Counted from the stretch's first letter, positions 25,776 through 34,442 are shown. The stretch: 50,956 nt of DNA from Draconibacterium sp. (GCA_011620585.1 WOYV01000083.1:1-50956), one strand, 5' to 3'. The notes: generated by a model not told the origin, from the letters alone. Made by a program: numbers and translations.

Positions 25776-27029
25776 ATGCAATTTTCTGAATTTGGTATCC
25801 ACGACGATCTTCTTGAGTCGATTCATTACATGGGCTTTAAAGAAGCAACTCCCATACAGGAGCAAGCCATACCGATAATACTTGAAGGACACGACCTGAT
25901 CGCCTGTGCACAAACCGGTACCGGTAAAACTGCTGCCTTTCTGCTTCCCATCCTCGATATAATTGCTGATATGCCAGGTGGGGAAACCTCGACTTTGATA
26001 TTGGTTCCCACACGGGAACTGGCCATGCAGATCGACCAGCAGGTGCAGGGAATTGCCTATACCATGGGGATTCACTCAATTGCATTATATGGCGGGGGCG
26101 ACGGCGATGAGTGGGGCCAGCAAAAAACCGCGCTCACAAAAGGAGCCGATATTATTGTGGCTACACCGGGGAAATTAATTTCGCACCTTAACCTCGGTTA
26201 CGTTAAGTTCGACAAACTCGAATTCCTGATTCTTGACGAAGCCGACCGGATGCTCGATATCGGGTTTTACGACGACATTATCAAAATTATTTCCTTCTTG
26301 CCAAAAGACAGGCAGACCCTGATGTTCAGCGCTACCATGGCATCTAAAATCCGTAAGCTGGCATCGCAGATTTTGATCGACCCTAAAGAAATTAATATTT
26401 CGATGTCGAAACCTGCGGAAGGAGTGCTGCAAGCAGCATACCTTACTTATGATAAACAAAAAAACGAACTGGTTTCGCACCTGATTTCCGATAACCCGGA
26501 ATACAACAGCATCCTTATTTTTTGTTCGACTAAAAGGGCTACTACCGAACTGGCCAGAACTTTGAAACGATATAAATTCGACGCAGAGGCTATTTCTTCC
26601 GATCTTGAACAATCAGAACGTGAAAGTGTGCTGAATGGTTTCCGTTCCCGGCGAATCCGCATTCTGGTGGCTACCGACGTGATGAGCCGTGGAATCGATA
26701 TCAAAGACATTAATTTGGTAATCAACTACGACGTGCCAAACGATGCCGAGGATTATGTACACCGGGTGGGAAGAACCGCACGCGCCGACTCAACAGGGGT
26801 GGCGCTTACCCTCGTAAATGAGTACGATATGTACAAATTCCAACAGATTGAAGAATTGATCGAGCGCGAAGTTTTTAAAATTCCAATGCCGGCACATTTA
26901 GGAGCTGGTCCCGAGTGGAGAGTGTCTGGCAAAGGAAGACCGAACAGAAAAGGACAATTTCACAAATACAAAAAGCAAGGTGGCGGTCAGCCACATCGTC
27001 AGGTTTATCAAAAGAAAAAGAAACAATAG
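25776..27029 (+). CDS. DEAD-box ATP-dependent RNA helicase
   Basis: 417 residues. Q motif FSEFGIHDDLLESI with PIQEQAIP; AQTGTGKT (45-52); PTRELAMQ; TPGKLISHL; DEAD; SATMASK; HRVGRTARA. The tail (from about 375) is basic and Gly/Lys-rich, like RhlE or CsdA relatives. It unwinds RNA duplexes in ribosome assembly or RNA decay. Which paralogue this is cannot be told. Confidence 0.93.
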   Translation: MQFSEFGIHDDLLESIHYMGFKEATPIQEQAIPIILEGHDLIACAQTGTGKTAAFLLPILDIIADMPGGETSTLILVPTRELAMQIDQQVQGIAYTMGIHSIALYGGGDGDEWGQQKTALTKGADIIVATPGKLISHLNLGYVKFDKLEFLILDEADRMLDIGFYDDIIKIISFLPKDRQTLMFSATMASKIRKLASQILIDPKEINISMSKPAEGVLQAAYLTYDKQKNELVSHLISDNPEYNSILIFCSTKRATTELARTLKRYKFDAEAISSDLEQSERESVLNGFRSRRIRILVATDVMSRGIDIKDINLVINYDVPNDAEDYVHRVGRTARADSTGVALTLVNEYDMYKFQQIEELIEREVFKIPMPAHLGAGPEWRVSGKGRPNRKGQFHKYKKQGGGQPHRQVYQKKKKQ

Positions 27030-27246
27030 TCTTTGGTTGTGTTTAATCGAAACAAATACTACCTACAACCCAATAGAATAAATGCGATAAATCCTATTGT
27101 AAAGGTTCTTTTTATTTAGAAACGCTATACATTAATAGACATTCGGGAAATTGATTGTGAAGTGCTGCGTGCTGCGTGTTTCAAACTTTTTATAGCGACC
27201 TTTCAAAGGAGTGAAATTTCTATCCGTTGCATTTTTCAGGACTGTT

Positions 27247-27278
27247 TTTGACAATTGGCTTTTATCTTTCTACTTTTG
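27247..27278 (+). promoter_or_regulatory. Promoter of mnmA (TTTG-N20-TAnnTTTG)
   Basis: TTTG at 27247-27250 and TACTTTTG at 27271-27278 are 20 bases apart, an exact fit to the Bacteroidota housekeeping promoter. The start codon is at 27283, only 4 bases after the -7 box, so the mRNA would be leaderless or nearly so. Confidence 0.7.
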
Positions 27279-27282
27279 CGCC

Positions 27283-28461
27283 ATGGCACGAGTAGTAGTA
27301 GGATTATCGGGTGGAGTAGATTCCAGCGTAGCTGCTTATCTTTTGAAAGAACAAGGCCACGATGTACTGGCATTGTTTATGATAAATTATCATGAGCGAG
27401 AAGGTGTGCTTACCAGCTCATGTACCTGGGAGGAAGATGCTCTGATTGCCCGGATGGTGGCCAAAAAACTGGACATTCCATTTCATATTGTCGACCTGAG
27501 CAAAGACTACAAAAAGCGGGTAATAGATTATATGTTTGCCGAATACCAGGCCGGACACACACCCAATCCCGATGTGCTTTGCAACCGCGAAATCAAGTTC
27601 GATACTTTTATGGAAGAAGCCCTGAAGTTTGATGCCGATTTTGTGGCTACCGGGCATTATTGCCGGAAAGGTGAGCTGGAAGTGAACGGAAAAGCTCTCC
27701 ATCGCCTTCTTGCCGGAAAAGACCCAAACAAAGATCAGAGTTATTTTTTGTGCCAGTTAAACCAGGATCAGCTTTCGAAGGCGATGTTCCCGATTGGAGA
27801 TCTTTTGAAACCTGAAGTGCGTAAAATTGCAAAAGAACAAAACCTGCCTACAGCCGAACGTAAAGATTCGCAGGGGATTTGCTTTGTTGGGAAGGTTGAT
27901 TTGCCAACCTTTTTGCAACAACAGCTCGAACCTAAAACCGGCAATGTGATTGAGATACCGGCCGATTTTATTGAAAAGAAAAAGCGCTTGGAGATCATCG
28001 AAGAAAATTACCGGAAGTTATGCCTGCAGTTTCCGTATAAACCCTGGAATGGTGCGGTAATAGGTGAGCACGAAGGAGCTCATTTTTATACCATCGGGCA
28101 GCGAAAAGGATTAAATATTGGCGGACGGAAGGACCCACTGTTTGTGATTGCCACCGATGTAAAACGCAACATTGTGTATGTGGGCGAAGGCGCCGACCAT
28201 CCCGGGTTGTACAGGAAGGGCTTGTTTGTAGCATCCGAAGATATGCACTGGATCAGAACCGATCTGGAAATGAAAGTGGGAGAGAAGCTCGACTTTGATA
28301 TTCGAATCCGATATCGGCAACCGCTTGAAAAAGGGAGCATTCATTTACGCGATGACGGCGCCTGGTTTCTGTTTGAAAACGAACAGCGGGGAATTACTTC
28401 GGGGCAATTTGCGGCCTGGTACATCGACGATGAATTGATCGGTTCGGGCGTGATTCAATAA
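27283..28461 (+). CDS. mnmA: tRNA-specific 2-thiouridylase MnmA
   Basis: 392 residues from ATG 27283. An upstream in-frame ATG (27211) is rejected because it lies before the promoter and adds an unrelated 24-residue tail. PP-loop SGGVDSS at 9-15, the catalytic Cys pair in NPDVLCNREIKF and DSQGICFVG, and GHYCR and DQSYFLCQL. It thiolates U34 of tRNA Lys, Glu and Gln. The insert of ~25 residues after the second Cys (about 205-240) is typical of the Bacteroidota form. Confidence 0.93.
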   Translation: MARVVVGLSGGVDSSVAAYLLKEQGHDVLALFMINYHEREGVLTSSCTWEEDALIARMVAKKLDIPFHIVDLSKDYKKRVIDYMFAEYQAGHTPNPDVLCNREIKFDTFMEEALKFDADFVATGHYCRKGELEVNGKALHRLLAGKDPNKDQSYFLCQLNQDQLSKAMFPIGDLLKPEVRKIAKEQNLPTAERKDSQGICFVGKVDLPTFLQQQLEPKTGNVIEIPADFIEKKKRLEIIEENYRKLCLQFPYKPWNGAVIGEHEGAHFYTIGQRKGLNIGGRKDPLFVIATDVKRNIVYVGEGADHPGLYRKGLFVASEDMHWIRTDLEMKVGEKLDFDIRIRYRQPLEKGSIHLRDDGAWFLFENEQRGITSGQFAAWYIDDELIGSGVIQ

Positions 28462-28577
28462 ATTGAAGGTTTGAGGGATTGATTTATTGTTTAATCTGGC
28501 AACGGGCATCCATAATAGAATATCCAGCCGACTGTTATTGCAGACTTTATACTAAATTTAGAACAAAATTATTCAAT

Positions 28578-29453
28578 ATGATAAAATCGATGACCGGCTA
28601 CGGAAAAGCCGAAATGGAGGTAAACAACAAGAAAATTACCATCGAGATCAAGTCGCTTAACAGCAAGCAGATCGATATAAACACCCGGACACCGGCACTT
28701 TATCGCGAAAAAGATATCGAGATACGGAAAGCGCTTTCGGATAAATTAATCCGCGGGAAGGTGGATTTTAATATTTATGTCGAAAACCTGGGTGAAGAGT
28801 CCAATTCAAGGATCAACGAACCTATTCTGAAAAGCTATTATCACGATCTGGAAAAGATTAGTCGCGAACTGGGCTTGCCGGTCGATCAAAGTACTTTACA
28901 AGCGGTAATGCGCCTGCCCGATGTAGTAAAAACCGAATACGAAACACTCGACGAACAGGAATGGGAAAATATCTATGCCAATATTCTTTCGGCGCTTAAC
29001 GATATTGAAGCGTTTCGAATTAAAGAAGGACTGGCGCTGGAAGCCGACATTTTGAGCAATGTTAGAAGTATTCATACCTTGTTAAGGGAAGTTGAACCCT
29101 TTGAAAAGCAACGTATCGAAACCTTGAAAACCAGGTTCTCAGACAATCTTGAAACCTTGAGAACCAATGGAAATGTGGATGAAAACCGTTTTGAACAGGA
29201 ACTGATTTTTTATCTCGAAAAACTCGATATTAATGAAGAGAAGGTCAGGCTCACCAATCATTGCGAATATTTCTACGAAACAGTTGCACTGCCAGAATCA
29301 TCGGGGAAAAAACTGGGATTTATTTCGCAGGAAATTGGTCGTGAGATCAATACCATCGGTTCGAAAGCCAACGAAAGCAACATCCAGCGAATTGTAGTGC
29401 AAATGAAAGACCATTTGGAACGCGTGAAAGAACAATTGTTGAATGTATTATAA
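28578..29453 (+). CDS. yicC: YicC family endoribonuclease-like protein
   Basis: 291 residues from ATG 28578, which begins MIKSMTGYGKAEM, the diagnostic N-terminus of YicC. A longer upstream start (28479) is rejected because it adds 33 unrelated residues. C-terminal DUF1732 with GKKLGFISQEIGREINTIGSKAN. Usually next to gmk; here a four-helix-bundle gene lies between. Confidence 0.92.
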   Translation: MIKSMTGYGKAEMEVNNKKITIEIKSLNSKQIDINTRTPALYREKDIEIRKALSDKLIRGKVDFNIYVENLGEESNSRINEPILKSYYHDLEKISRELGLPVDQSTLQAVMRLPDVVKTEYETLDEQEWENIYANILSALNDIEAFRIKEGLALEADILSNVRSIHTLLREVEPFEKQRIETLKTRFSDNLETLRTNGNVDENRFEQELIFYLEKLDINEEKVRLTNHCEYFYETVALPESSGKKLGFISQEIGREINTIGSKANESNIQRIVVQMKDHLERVKEQLLNVL

Positions 29454-29454
29454 A

Positions 29455-29486
29455 AAGCTCAAAGCAAAAGTATAAAGGCAAAAACT
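29455..29486. repeat. Left copy of a degenerate inverted repeat flanking the four-helix-bundle gene
   Basis: The stretch is rich in GCAAAAG and GGCAAAAA words. Its reverse complement resembles the TTTTGCC-rich tract at 29911-29963 on the other side of the gene. The match is loose because both are low complexity. Confidence 0.4.
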
Positions 29487-29542
29487 AGGGATCGATAACA
29501 AAGGAAGTCCAAAATAACCTTCAAATAAGAATCTTTGGTTTT

Positions 29543-29869
29543 GTGGTTGAGGTAATTCTATTTCTCCGTACGCTGCCAGATACTCAAGAAATTAAAATTG
29601 TTAAAAACCAACTTATTAAAACTTCTTCCTCAACAGGAGCCAATTATGAAGAGGAACAAGGGGCATCTTCGAAGGCTGATTTTATTTACAAGACTGAGAT
29701 CTCATTAAAAGAAATGAGAGAAAGCAATTATTGGTTAAGGTTGATCAAAGCAATTAGTGAAGGCATAAGTGTGGATAAAGAAAAGTTGGAAAATTTGATA
29801 AAGGAATCTGCTGAATTGAAGTTGATTCTTGGAAGCATCGTATCAACGTCAAAAAGGAATAAACAATGA
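29543..29869 (+). CDS. Four-helix-bundle protein of the 23S rRNA intervening-sequence (S23) type
   Basis: 108 residues from GTG 29543. The family core is clear: NQLIKTSSSTGANYEE, then SSKADFIYKTEISLKEMRES and NYWLRLIKAI. Homologues usually carry about 15 more residues before VVEVILFLRTLP. An open frame supplies them (QNNLQIRIFGF), but the codon where ATG is expected reads ATA (29495-29497). So the gene either uses GTG 29543, uses a rare ATA start, or has lost its start. The function of the family is unknown. It interrupts the usual yicC-gmk-nadD order. Confidence 0.8.
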   Translation: MVEVILFLRTLPDTQEIKIVKNQLIKTSSSTGANYEEEQGASSKADFIYKTEISLKEMRESNYWLRLIKAISEGISVDKEKLENLIKESAELKLILGSIVSTSKRNKQ

Positions 29870-29910
29870 TAGGTTTTTTCTTCATCGAAAATTACAAGTA
29901 AAATAGATTA

Positions 29911-29963
29911 CTTTTGCCTTTTGCCTTTTGACTTTTTACTTTTGCCTTTTTATTTTTGCCTTG
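29911..29963. repeat. TTTTGCC-type short tandem tract ahead of gmk
   Basis: Several imperfect 7-mer units (TTTTGCC, TTTTGAC, TTTTTAC) in a row. The tract contains both promoter elements of gmk, so unit number could change promoter spacing. Confidence 0.6.
29927..29958 (+). promoter_or_regulatory. Promoter of gmk (TTTG-N20-TAnnTTTG)
   Basis: TTTG at 29927-29930 and TATTTTTG at 29951-29958 have 20 bases between them. ATG 29968 is only 9 bases after the -7 box, leaving almost no leader. The elements are built from the TTTTGCC tract. Confidence 0.65.
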
Positions 29964-29967
29964 CGTT

Positions 29968-30534
29968 ATGAAAGGAAAACTTATTATATTTTCTGCACCG
30001 TCGGGAGCTGGTAAAACCACTATCGTCAGACATTTGTTACAAAAGGGATTCGACCTGGAGTTTTCGGTTTCGGCAACCAGCCGCGAACCACGGCCCAACG
30101 AAAAACACGGGAAAGATTATTATTTTCTTTCGGCTGAAGAATTCAAGAAAAGAGTTGAGGCCAACGAATTTCTGGAGTGGGAAGAAGTGTACAAAGGGAC
30201 CAGCTACGGGACTTTAAAAAGCGAAGTGGAACGAATTCGTAACGAGGGTAAAAATGTAATTTTTGACGTGGATGTGGTTGGAGGCCTCAATATTAAAAAG
30301 TATTATGGGGACGATGCACTTGCCGTTTTTGTTCAGCCACCGTCGGTCGAGGAGCTCCGCAAGCGTTTAACCGTACGTTCTACCGAGACGGAAGAGAAAA
30401 TTGCGATGCGTATCGCGAAAGCCGAGCATGAATTACGTTTTGCTTCGCAGTTCGATGTTGTACTTGTAAACGAAGATCTGGGAAAAGCGTTTATTGAGGC
30501 TGAAAAGATAATCTCGGAATTCTTATCCACTTAA
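29968..30534 (+). CDS. gmk: Guanylate kinase
   Basis: 188 residues from ATG 29968. A TTG start 12 bases earlier would lie inside the promoter. P-loop SAPSGAGKTT (9-18), GMP-binding SREPRPNEKHGKDYYF and FLEWEEVYKGTSYGT, then DVDVVGGLNIKK. It phosphorylates GMP to GDP. Confidence 0.95.
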   Translation: MKGKLIIFSAPSGAGKTTIVRHLLQKGFDLEFSVSATSREPRPNEKHGKDYYFLSAEEFKKRVEANEFLEWEEVYKGTSYGTLKSEVERIRNEGKNVIFDVDVVGGLNIKKYYGDDALAVFVQPPSVEELRKRLTVRSTETEEKIAMRIAKAEHELRFASQFDVVLVNEDLGKAFIEAEKIISEFLST

Positions 30535-30630
30535 ATATCCAATGATCAATATTCAATGCAAAAGTCCCAAATAATGGGCTAAATTTGGATATTGATTATT
30601 GAACATTCATCAATGGGACTTTAAAAACTG

Positions 30631-31254
30631 ATGAGCAACTTTGTTACCGATATACTTGCACCTAAAACCAACCTGAAATTGAAGATTGGCCTTTATTTCG
30701 GAACCTACAACCCGATCCATATCGGGCATATGGCGATTGCCAATTACATGGTTGAATTTACCGACATCGACCAGCTTTGGTTTGTGGTATCGCCGCAAAA
30801 TCCGCACAAAGTAAAAGCGAATCTCCTCGACGATTATCAGCGCCTCGAGATGGTACACCGCGCTGTGGATGGCGACGACCGGATGCGGGCCTCCAACATC
30901 GAATTTAACCTGCCAAAACCAAGTTACACTGTTGATACACTAGCCTATTTAAAAGATCAGTATCCGAATTATGAATTTGTGATCTTGCTTGGGTCTGATA
31001 ATCTCGAAAGCTTTCATAAATGGAAAAACTTCGAAACTATACTTGAAAGCCATGGCCTGATCATTTATCCACGTCCGGGGTTTGATCCCTCGAAAGTACA
31101 AGTTGATAGGAATATAATAATTGCCAAAGATGCTCCGCTAATGGAAATTTCAGCTTCGTTTATTCGTAATGCTATTCACAACGGAAAAGACGTGCGGCAC
31201 TTTCTTCCGGCCAAAGTTTGGGAATACCTTGATGAGATGAATTTTTACAGGTAG
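30631..31254 (+). CDS. nadD: Nicotinate-nucleotide adenylyltransferase
   Basis: 207 residues. GTYNPIHIGH (24-33) is the nucleotidyltransferase T/HxGH site and MEISASFIRNAI carries the ISSTxIR-like motif. It has an N-terminal extension of about 17 residues compared with the usual start just before KIGLYFG; no nearer ATG exists. Upstream, AAAGTCCC (30561-30568) and GGGACTTT (30615-30622) can pair around the leader. Confidence 0.93.
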   Translation: MSNFVTDILAPKTNLKLKIGLYFGTYNPIHIGHMAIANYMVEFTDIDQLWFVVSPQNPHKVKANLLDDYQRLEMVHRAVDGDDRMRASNIEFNLPKPSYTVDTLAYLKDQYPNYEFVILLGSDNLESFHKWKNFETILESHGLIIYPRPGFDPSKVQVDRNIIIAKDAPLMEISASFIRNAIHNGKDVRHFLPAKVWEYLDEMNFYR

Positions 31255-31257
31255 CTC

Positions 31258-32127
31258 CTATTGTCTGGTCCTGGTCATATCTTTATCCACACAAATTGTG
31301 AAATCGGCTTTGCCCTTATTTTCATCCTGCAAATCTGCTACATCTTCCTGAGAAACAGTAGTTAGAGTAACAATTTTCAAATCAGGGTTTGCTTTTTCCA
31401 GGTACCAGTATATACTCTCAAAATTCTCGGAATGGTACGAACCATGGTAATGAAGCAATGTTTTCTCAGGCGACCAGTTTTTTAGAATAAAGTATGCCAT
31501 GGTTGCATCTTTAATAGCTTGTGCTTTAGGAAAGTTCGGCGTAATATGCGGTCCCATACCCGGCATTTCCATCATACTTTTGTAGCAGTTTAATTCCGGA
31601 TCATAATCAATTGGAAGGGGCGGCAAGAATGATTTTGCCTCGTCGGAAAGTTCTTCCAATCCTTCAAAACCTTTTTTATTGACCAACGAAGCGTACCGGC
31701 GCGGAACATTGGTTGCAATAAATTTCAACCTGTTTTTATTGGCAAATTCAACCAGCGGCTTGTAATCGGTTTTATAGTTGGGCCAAAGTCGGGCTTCCGA
31801 TTCAAAACTACTTTGTGTAATCATACTGTCCAGGTATTCATTCAAAATTACCTGGTTGTCGCTTTCAAACATTTCGGCGCCAAGTACAAGGTTTCCCTTT
31901 TTTATTTCAAATAAATCTTTTGTTAATTCCAGTTGCAACCAATGTGAAATCGGGTTGTCATGACTCTCGCCAAACAAGACAATATCGGCATCTTCAATTT
32001 GTTTCAGCATTTTTTCGTATTTCACGTCTTTTCCATCTTTATCGAAAAGTGTATACGCAGGCTTATCAGCTTTAAAGGCGCTGAACACAAAAAATAGCGC
32101 GATCAGAAAAATATAAGTCTTATTCAT
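31258..32127 (-). CDS. ChaN-like haem-binding protein family
   Basis: 289 residues. Hydrophobic signal peptide (about 1-19) without a lipobox Cys, unlike many ChaN lipoproteins. ADIVLFGESHDNPISHWLQ is the family hallmark, followed by VLGAEMFESD and LLHYHGSYHSENFESI near the C-terminus. The family binds haem and may serve iron uptake (family knowledge). It converges with nadD, with 3 bases between the stops. Confidence 0.8.
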   Translation of the reverse strand: MNKTYIFLIALFFVFSAFKADKPAYTLFDKDGKDVKYEKMLKQIEDADIVLFGESHDNPISHWLQLELTKDLFEIKKGNLVLGAEMFESDNQVILNEYLDSMITQSSFESEARLWPNYKTDYKPLVEFANKNRLKFIATNVPRRYASLVNKKGFEGLEELSDEAKSFLPPLPIDYDPELNCYKSMMEMPGMGPHITPNFPKAQAIKDATMAYFILKNWSPEKTLLHYHGSYHSENFESIYWYLEKANPDLKIVTLTTVSQEDVADLQDENKGKADFTICVDKDMTRTRQ

Positions 32128-32410
32128 TATTTCAAGTTTTTATTTACGAACAACAAAGAAAACCTTCAGTAGTTTAAATAAACAGGATGAATGTCACGAA
32201 GCTTCCTGATTTTATAGGTGTTTTTGATTAAACAACAAAAGACAAAGCGTTGGATTCGCTGGTTAAAATTAACAATATTAACACTTGCTAAATCTATTTA
32301 ACTATAATTTAGGTTGCTTAAGTCGAGTTAACAAAAATCTGAAATACATTTGAAGAACAATTCAAAGTTAAGCTATGTGCTCATAAGGCACTGTTCAAAA
32401 AACGTCAGAC
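32128..32410. other. Gene-free stretch upstream of the ChaN-like gene
   Basis: AT-rich with stops in all frames. CAAAGTTA at 32363-32370 is a minus-strand TAACTTTG (-7 type) box about 230 bases before the ChaN-like gene, but no well-spaced TTTG box is seen. Otherwise nothing recognisable. Confidence 0.4.
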
Positions 32411-32441
32411 AAAAAAAAGGAGCTTTCTTAATCGGGGCTCC
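32411..32441 (-). terminator. Terminator after the glycerophosphodiesterase gene
   Basis: On the minus strand GGAGC (32437-32441) pairs with GCTCC (32419-32423) across a 13-base loop, followed by a run of eight T. It begins 18 bases past the stop. Confidence 0.75.
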
Positions 32442-32458
32442 TTTTAAATTTTTAAAAG

Positions 32459-33238
32459 CTAATTCAATTTCTGCATTTCTTCCTTTAACCATTTGGGGCG
32501 GTTGGTAGTAAGCCCTTTTACGCCAAGGTCTGTTAGTCGTTTGGCTTCCTGTGGATCGTCCACGGTCCATGTTAATACTTCCAAATTATGTTTTTGGGCA
32601 TCCGTCATTAATTCCTTGTCGATGGCAGCGTCACGGACATTTATTCCTGTCAGGCCTGCATCGGCCACTTCCTTTAACTTGTTGTTGTTGGGTTTTGTGG
32701 AGCTCAGCCAGTAGCATTTATTTTTTGGAAACGTTTCGTGAGCTTTTACTATGGTGGCAAAATCAAATCCGATAAAAATAATCTGATCAGCTTTGCCCTT
32801 TTTTTCAATGGCGCGTTGGAGTTCAGGAAGAACTTCGGGGCCACATTTTATTTCGATAACGAGTTTTTTCCCTTCGGGTACTGTTTCTATTATTTCTTCG
32901 ATAAATGGAATTTTCTCACCTTTAAATTCCGGCCCTTTCCAACTTCCTGCATCAAGGTCGCGCAGTACCATCGAAGGTGTTTTGCTTATATCTAAAGCTT
33001 TTTTACCGTTGCAGGTTCGTCGTGTGGATTTGTCGTGTATAACCATTACACGGTTGTCTTTTGAGAGGTAAACATCGCACTCTACAGCATCTGCTCCCAG
33101 TTCCCAGGCCAGTTTAGCAGAAGCTACTGTATTTTCCGGGGCGAGGTAAGAGGCTCCGCGATGAGCAATAAACATATTCTGAGCCATTGTATTTAATCCT
33201 AATAGCATAAAGGCGAAGAGCAATATTCTTGTTTTCAT
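32459..33238 (-). CDS. Glycerophosphodiester phosphodiesterase, exported
   Basis: 259 residues from ATG 33238; the ATG at 33337 would add 33 residues ahead of the signal peptide. Signal peptide about 1-19 (cut at TMAQ-NM). Active-site residues His26-Arg27 in AHRGAS, Glu35-Asn36, ADAVECDVYLSKD and MVIHDKSTRRT. It cleaves glycerophosphodiesters to glycerol-3-phosphate plus alcohol in the periplasm. Confidence 0.92.
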   Translation of the reverse strand: MKTRILLFAFMLLGLNTMAQNMFIAHRGASYLAPENTVASAKLAWELGADAVECDVYLSKDNRVMVIHDKSTRRTCNGKKALDISKTPSMVLRDLDAGSWKGPEFKGEKIPFIEEIIETVPEGKKLVIEIKCGPEVLPELQRAIEKKGKADQIIFIGFDFATIVKAHETFPKNKCYWLSSTKPNNNKLKEVADAGLTGINVRDAAIDKELMTDAQKHNLEVLTWTVDDPQEAKRLTDLGVKGLTTNRPKWLKEEMQKLN

Positions 33239-33375
33239 GTTCCTGTTTTGAATCGAATATAAACATATTTTGGTCGGGATTAAATGATAAGATGTAGTTT
33301 TAAGATTACTTTTATGCTTTTTTAATACGCACTGCAAAACAGCAAAGGGAATTTTAAGGAAGTATAATCAACAGG

Positions 33376-34287
33376 ATGGAAAATAAAATGTCGTTTCGTA
33401 CAATCAATCAGAAATTTGTGGTGCTTTTGCTCAGAGCATTATCGCACTTTCCGTTTTGGGTACTCTATTTGAAATCGGATTTTTTATCTTTTCTCATCGA
33501 ATATGTAGTTCGGTATCGCCGGACAGTAATCGATGAAAATTTGCGGTACGCTTTTCCTGAGAAAAGTAAAAAGGAACTGGAGACGATCCGTAAAAAATAC
33601 TACCGACACTTAAGCGATCTGGCTGTTGAAACACTAAAACTCCATAGTATCAAGGGAAAGAAGATTGAGCATCGAATTTTGTTTAAAAACACTGATTTAC
33701 TAACAAAATATATTACCAAAGAAAAAGGAGTAATTGTTTTAGCGATGCACCAAAATAACTGGGAATGGGGTAGTTATATGCAAACAAAAACGGATGCCAA
33801 AATTCTTGAGGTTTATAATAAAATGCGGGATAATGTGCCTTTTGATAACTTTTTGCTTAAGGCCCGTGGAAAATGGGGGGGCGAAGGAGTAGTGATGAGC
33901 AGTGCAGCCCGAACAGCTTTCAATTATAGTGCCATGAAGAAACCCGTTATCCTTTGGTTGGCAGCCGATCAAAGTGCACCACAAAACTCGCCGTTTTGGA
34001 CTCTTTTTATGAATCGGGAGGCAGCTTTTTTTTCCGGTCCGGTAAAAATATCGCAAAAGCTTAATCAGCCACTTTTTTTTCAAAGAACCCGAAAAGTTGC
34101 GAGGGGTATTTACGAGATTGAGTTTGAACTGTTATTTGAAGAACCTGCTAAAGTTTCATCCGAAGAGATTCTGAAGGCTTATGTAAGAAAAATGGAAAAA
34201 GTGATCAGGGAAGAACCGGAGTATTATCTGTGGTCGCACAGGCGTTGGAAACATACACGCCCTGAAGGGACTAAACTTATATCATAA
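33376..34287 (+). CDS. LpxL/HtrB-like lipid A or lysophospholipid acyltransferase
   Basis: 303 residues. N-terminal helix, then VIDENLRYAFPEKSKKE, typical of the family, and catalytic His125-x4-Glu130 in AMHQNNWEWG. Later LAADQSAP, and EEPEYYLWSHRRWK near the end. It adds acyl chains to lipid A precursors or to aminolipids in the inner membrane; which one is not clear. Divergent from the glycerophosphodiesterase gene. Confidence 0.88.
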   Translation: MENKMSFRTINQKFVVLLLRALSHFPFWVLYLKSDFLSFLIEYVVRYRRTVIDENLRYAFPEKSKKELETIRKKYYRHLSDLAVETLKLHSIKGKKIEHRILFKNTDLLTKYITKEKGVIVLAMHQNNWEWGSYMQTKTDAKILEVYNKMRDNVPFDNFLLKARGKWGGEGVVMSSAARTAFNYSAMKKPVILWLAADQSAPQNSPFWTLFMNREAAFFSGPVKISQKLNQPLFFQRTRKVARGIYEIEFELLFEEPAKVSSEEILKAYVRKMEKVIREEPEYYLWSHRRWKHTRPEGTKLIS

Positions 34288-34305
34288 AACGAAACATAAG
34301 GCCAT

Positions 34306-34389
34306 AAAAAAAGGAGGAACCGATAAGTATCACAACCTGGTCAAGGGAAAGTGATTAGTCCTGGAAATATCCTTCGTCCGGCTCCTCCT
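34306..34389 (-). ncRNA. Structured 3' element after gltD (large-loop terminator or small RNA)
   Basis: On the minus strand AGGAGGAGCCG (34389-34379) pairs with CGGTTCCTCCT (34322-34312) as 11 pairs with one G-U, closing a 56-base loop, and is followed by T6-7 (34312-34306). On the plus strand the G-U becomes an A-C mismatch and there is no T-run, so the element belongs to the minus strand, 53 bases after gltD. Inner pairing such as ATCAC/GTGAT is possible. Confidence 0.5.
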
Positions 34390-34442
34390 GAAAAAACTGC
34401 ACTATAATTGTTAATCCAAAGTTAGTTTAAATCGTTTATGGT

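Noticed and set aside
27211-27282. Upstream ATG for mnmA
   Set aside because: It is upstream of a well-formed promoter, and the family begins at MARVVVGLSGG.
28479-28577. Upstream ATG for yicC
   Set aside because: The family N-terminus MIKSMTGYG starts at 28578.
30541-30622. CAATATTCAAT/ATTGATTATTGAAC words and AAAGTCCC/GGGACTTT pair between gmk and nadD as a regulatory RNA
   Set aside because: The words are low-complexity and the 8-bp pair encloses an unstructured 46-base loop without a T-run, so it is only mentioned under nadD.
34306-34389. Known riboswitch (TPP, SAM, cobalamin) after gltD
   Set aside because: No signature boxes of these classes, and it lies downstream of a gene rather than ahead of one.
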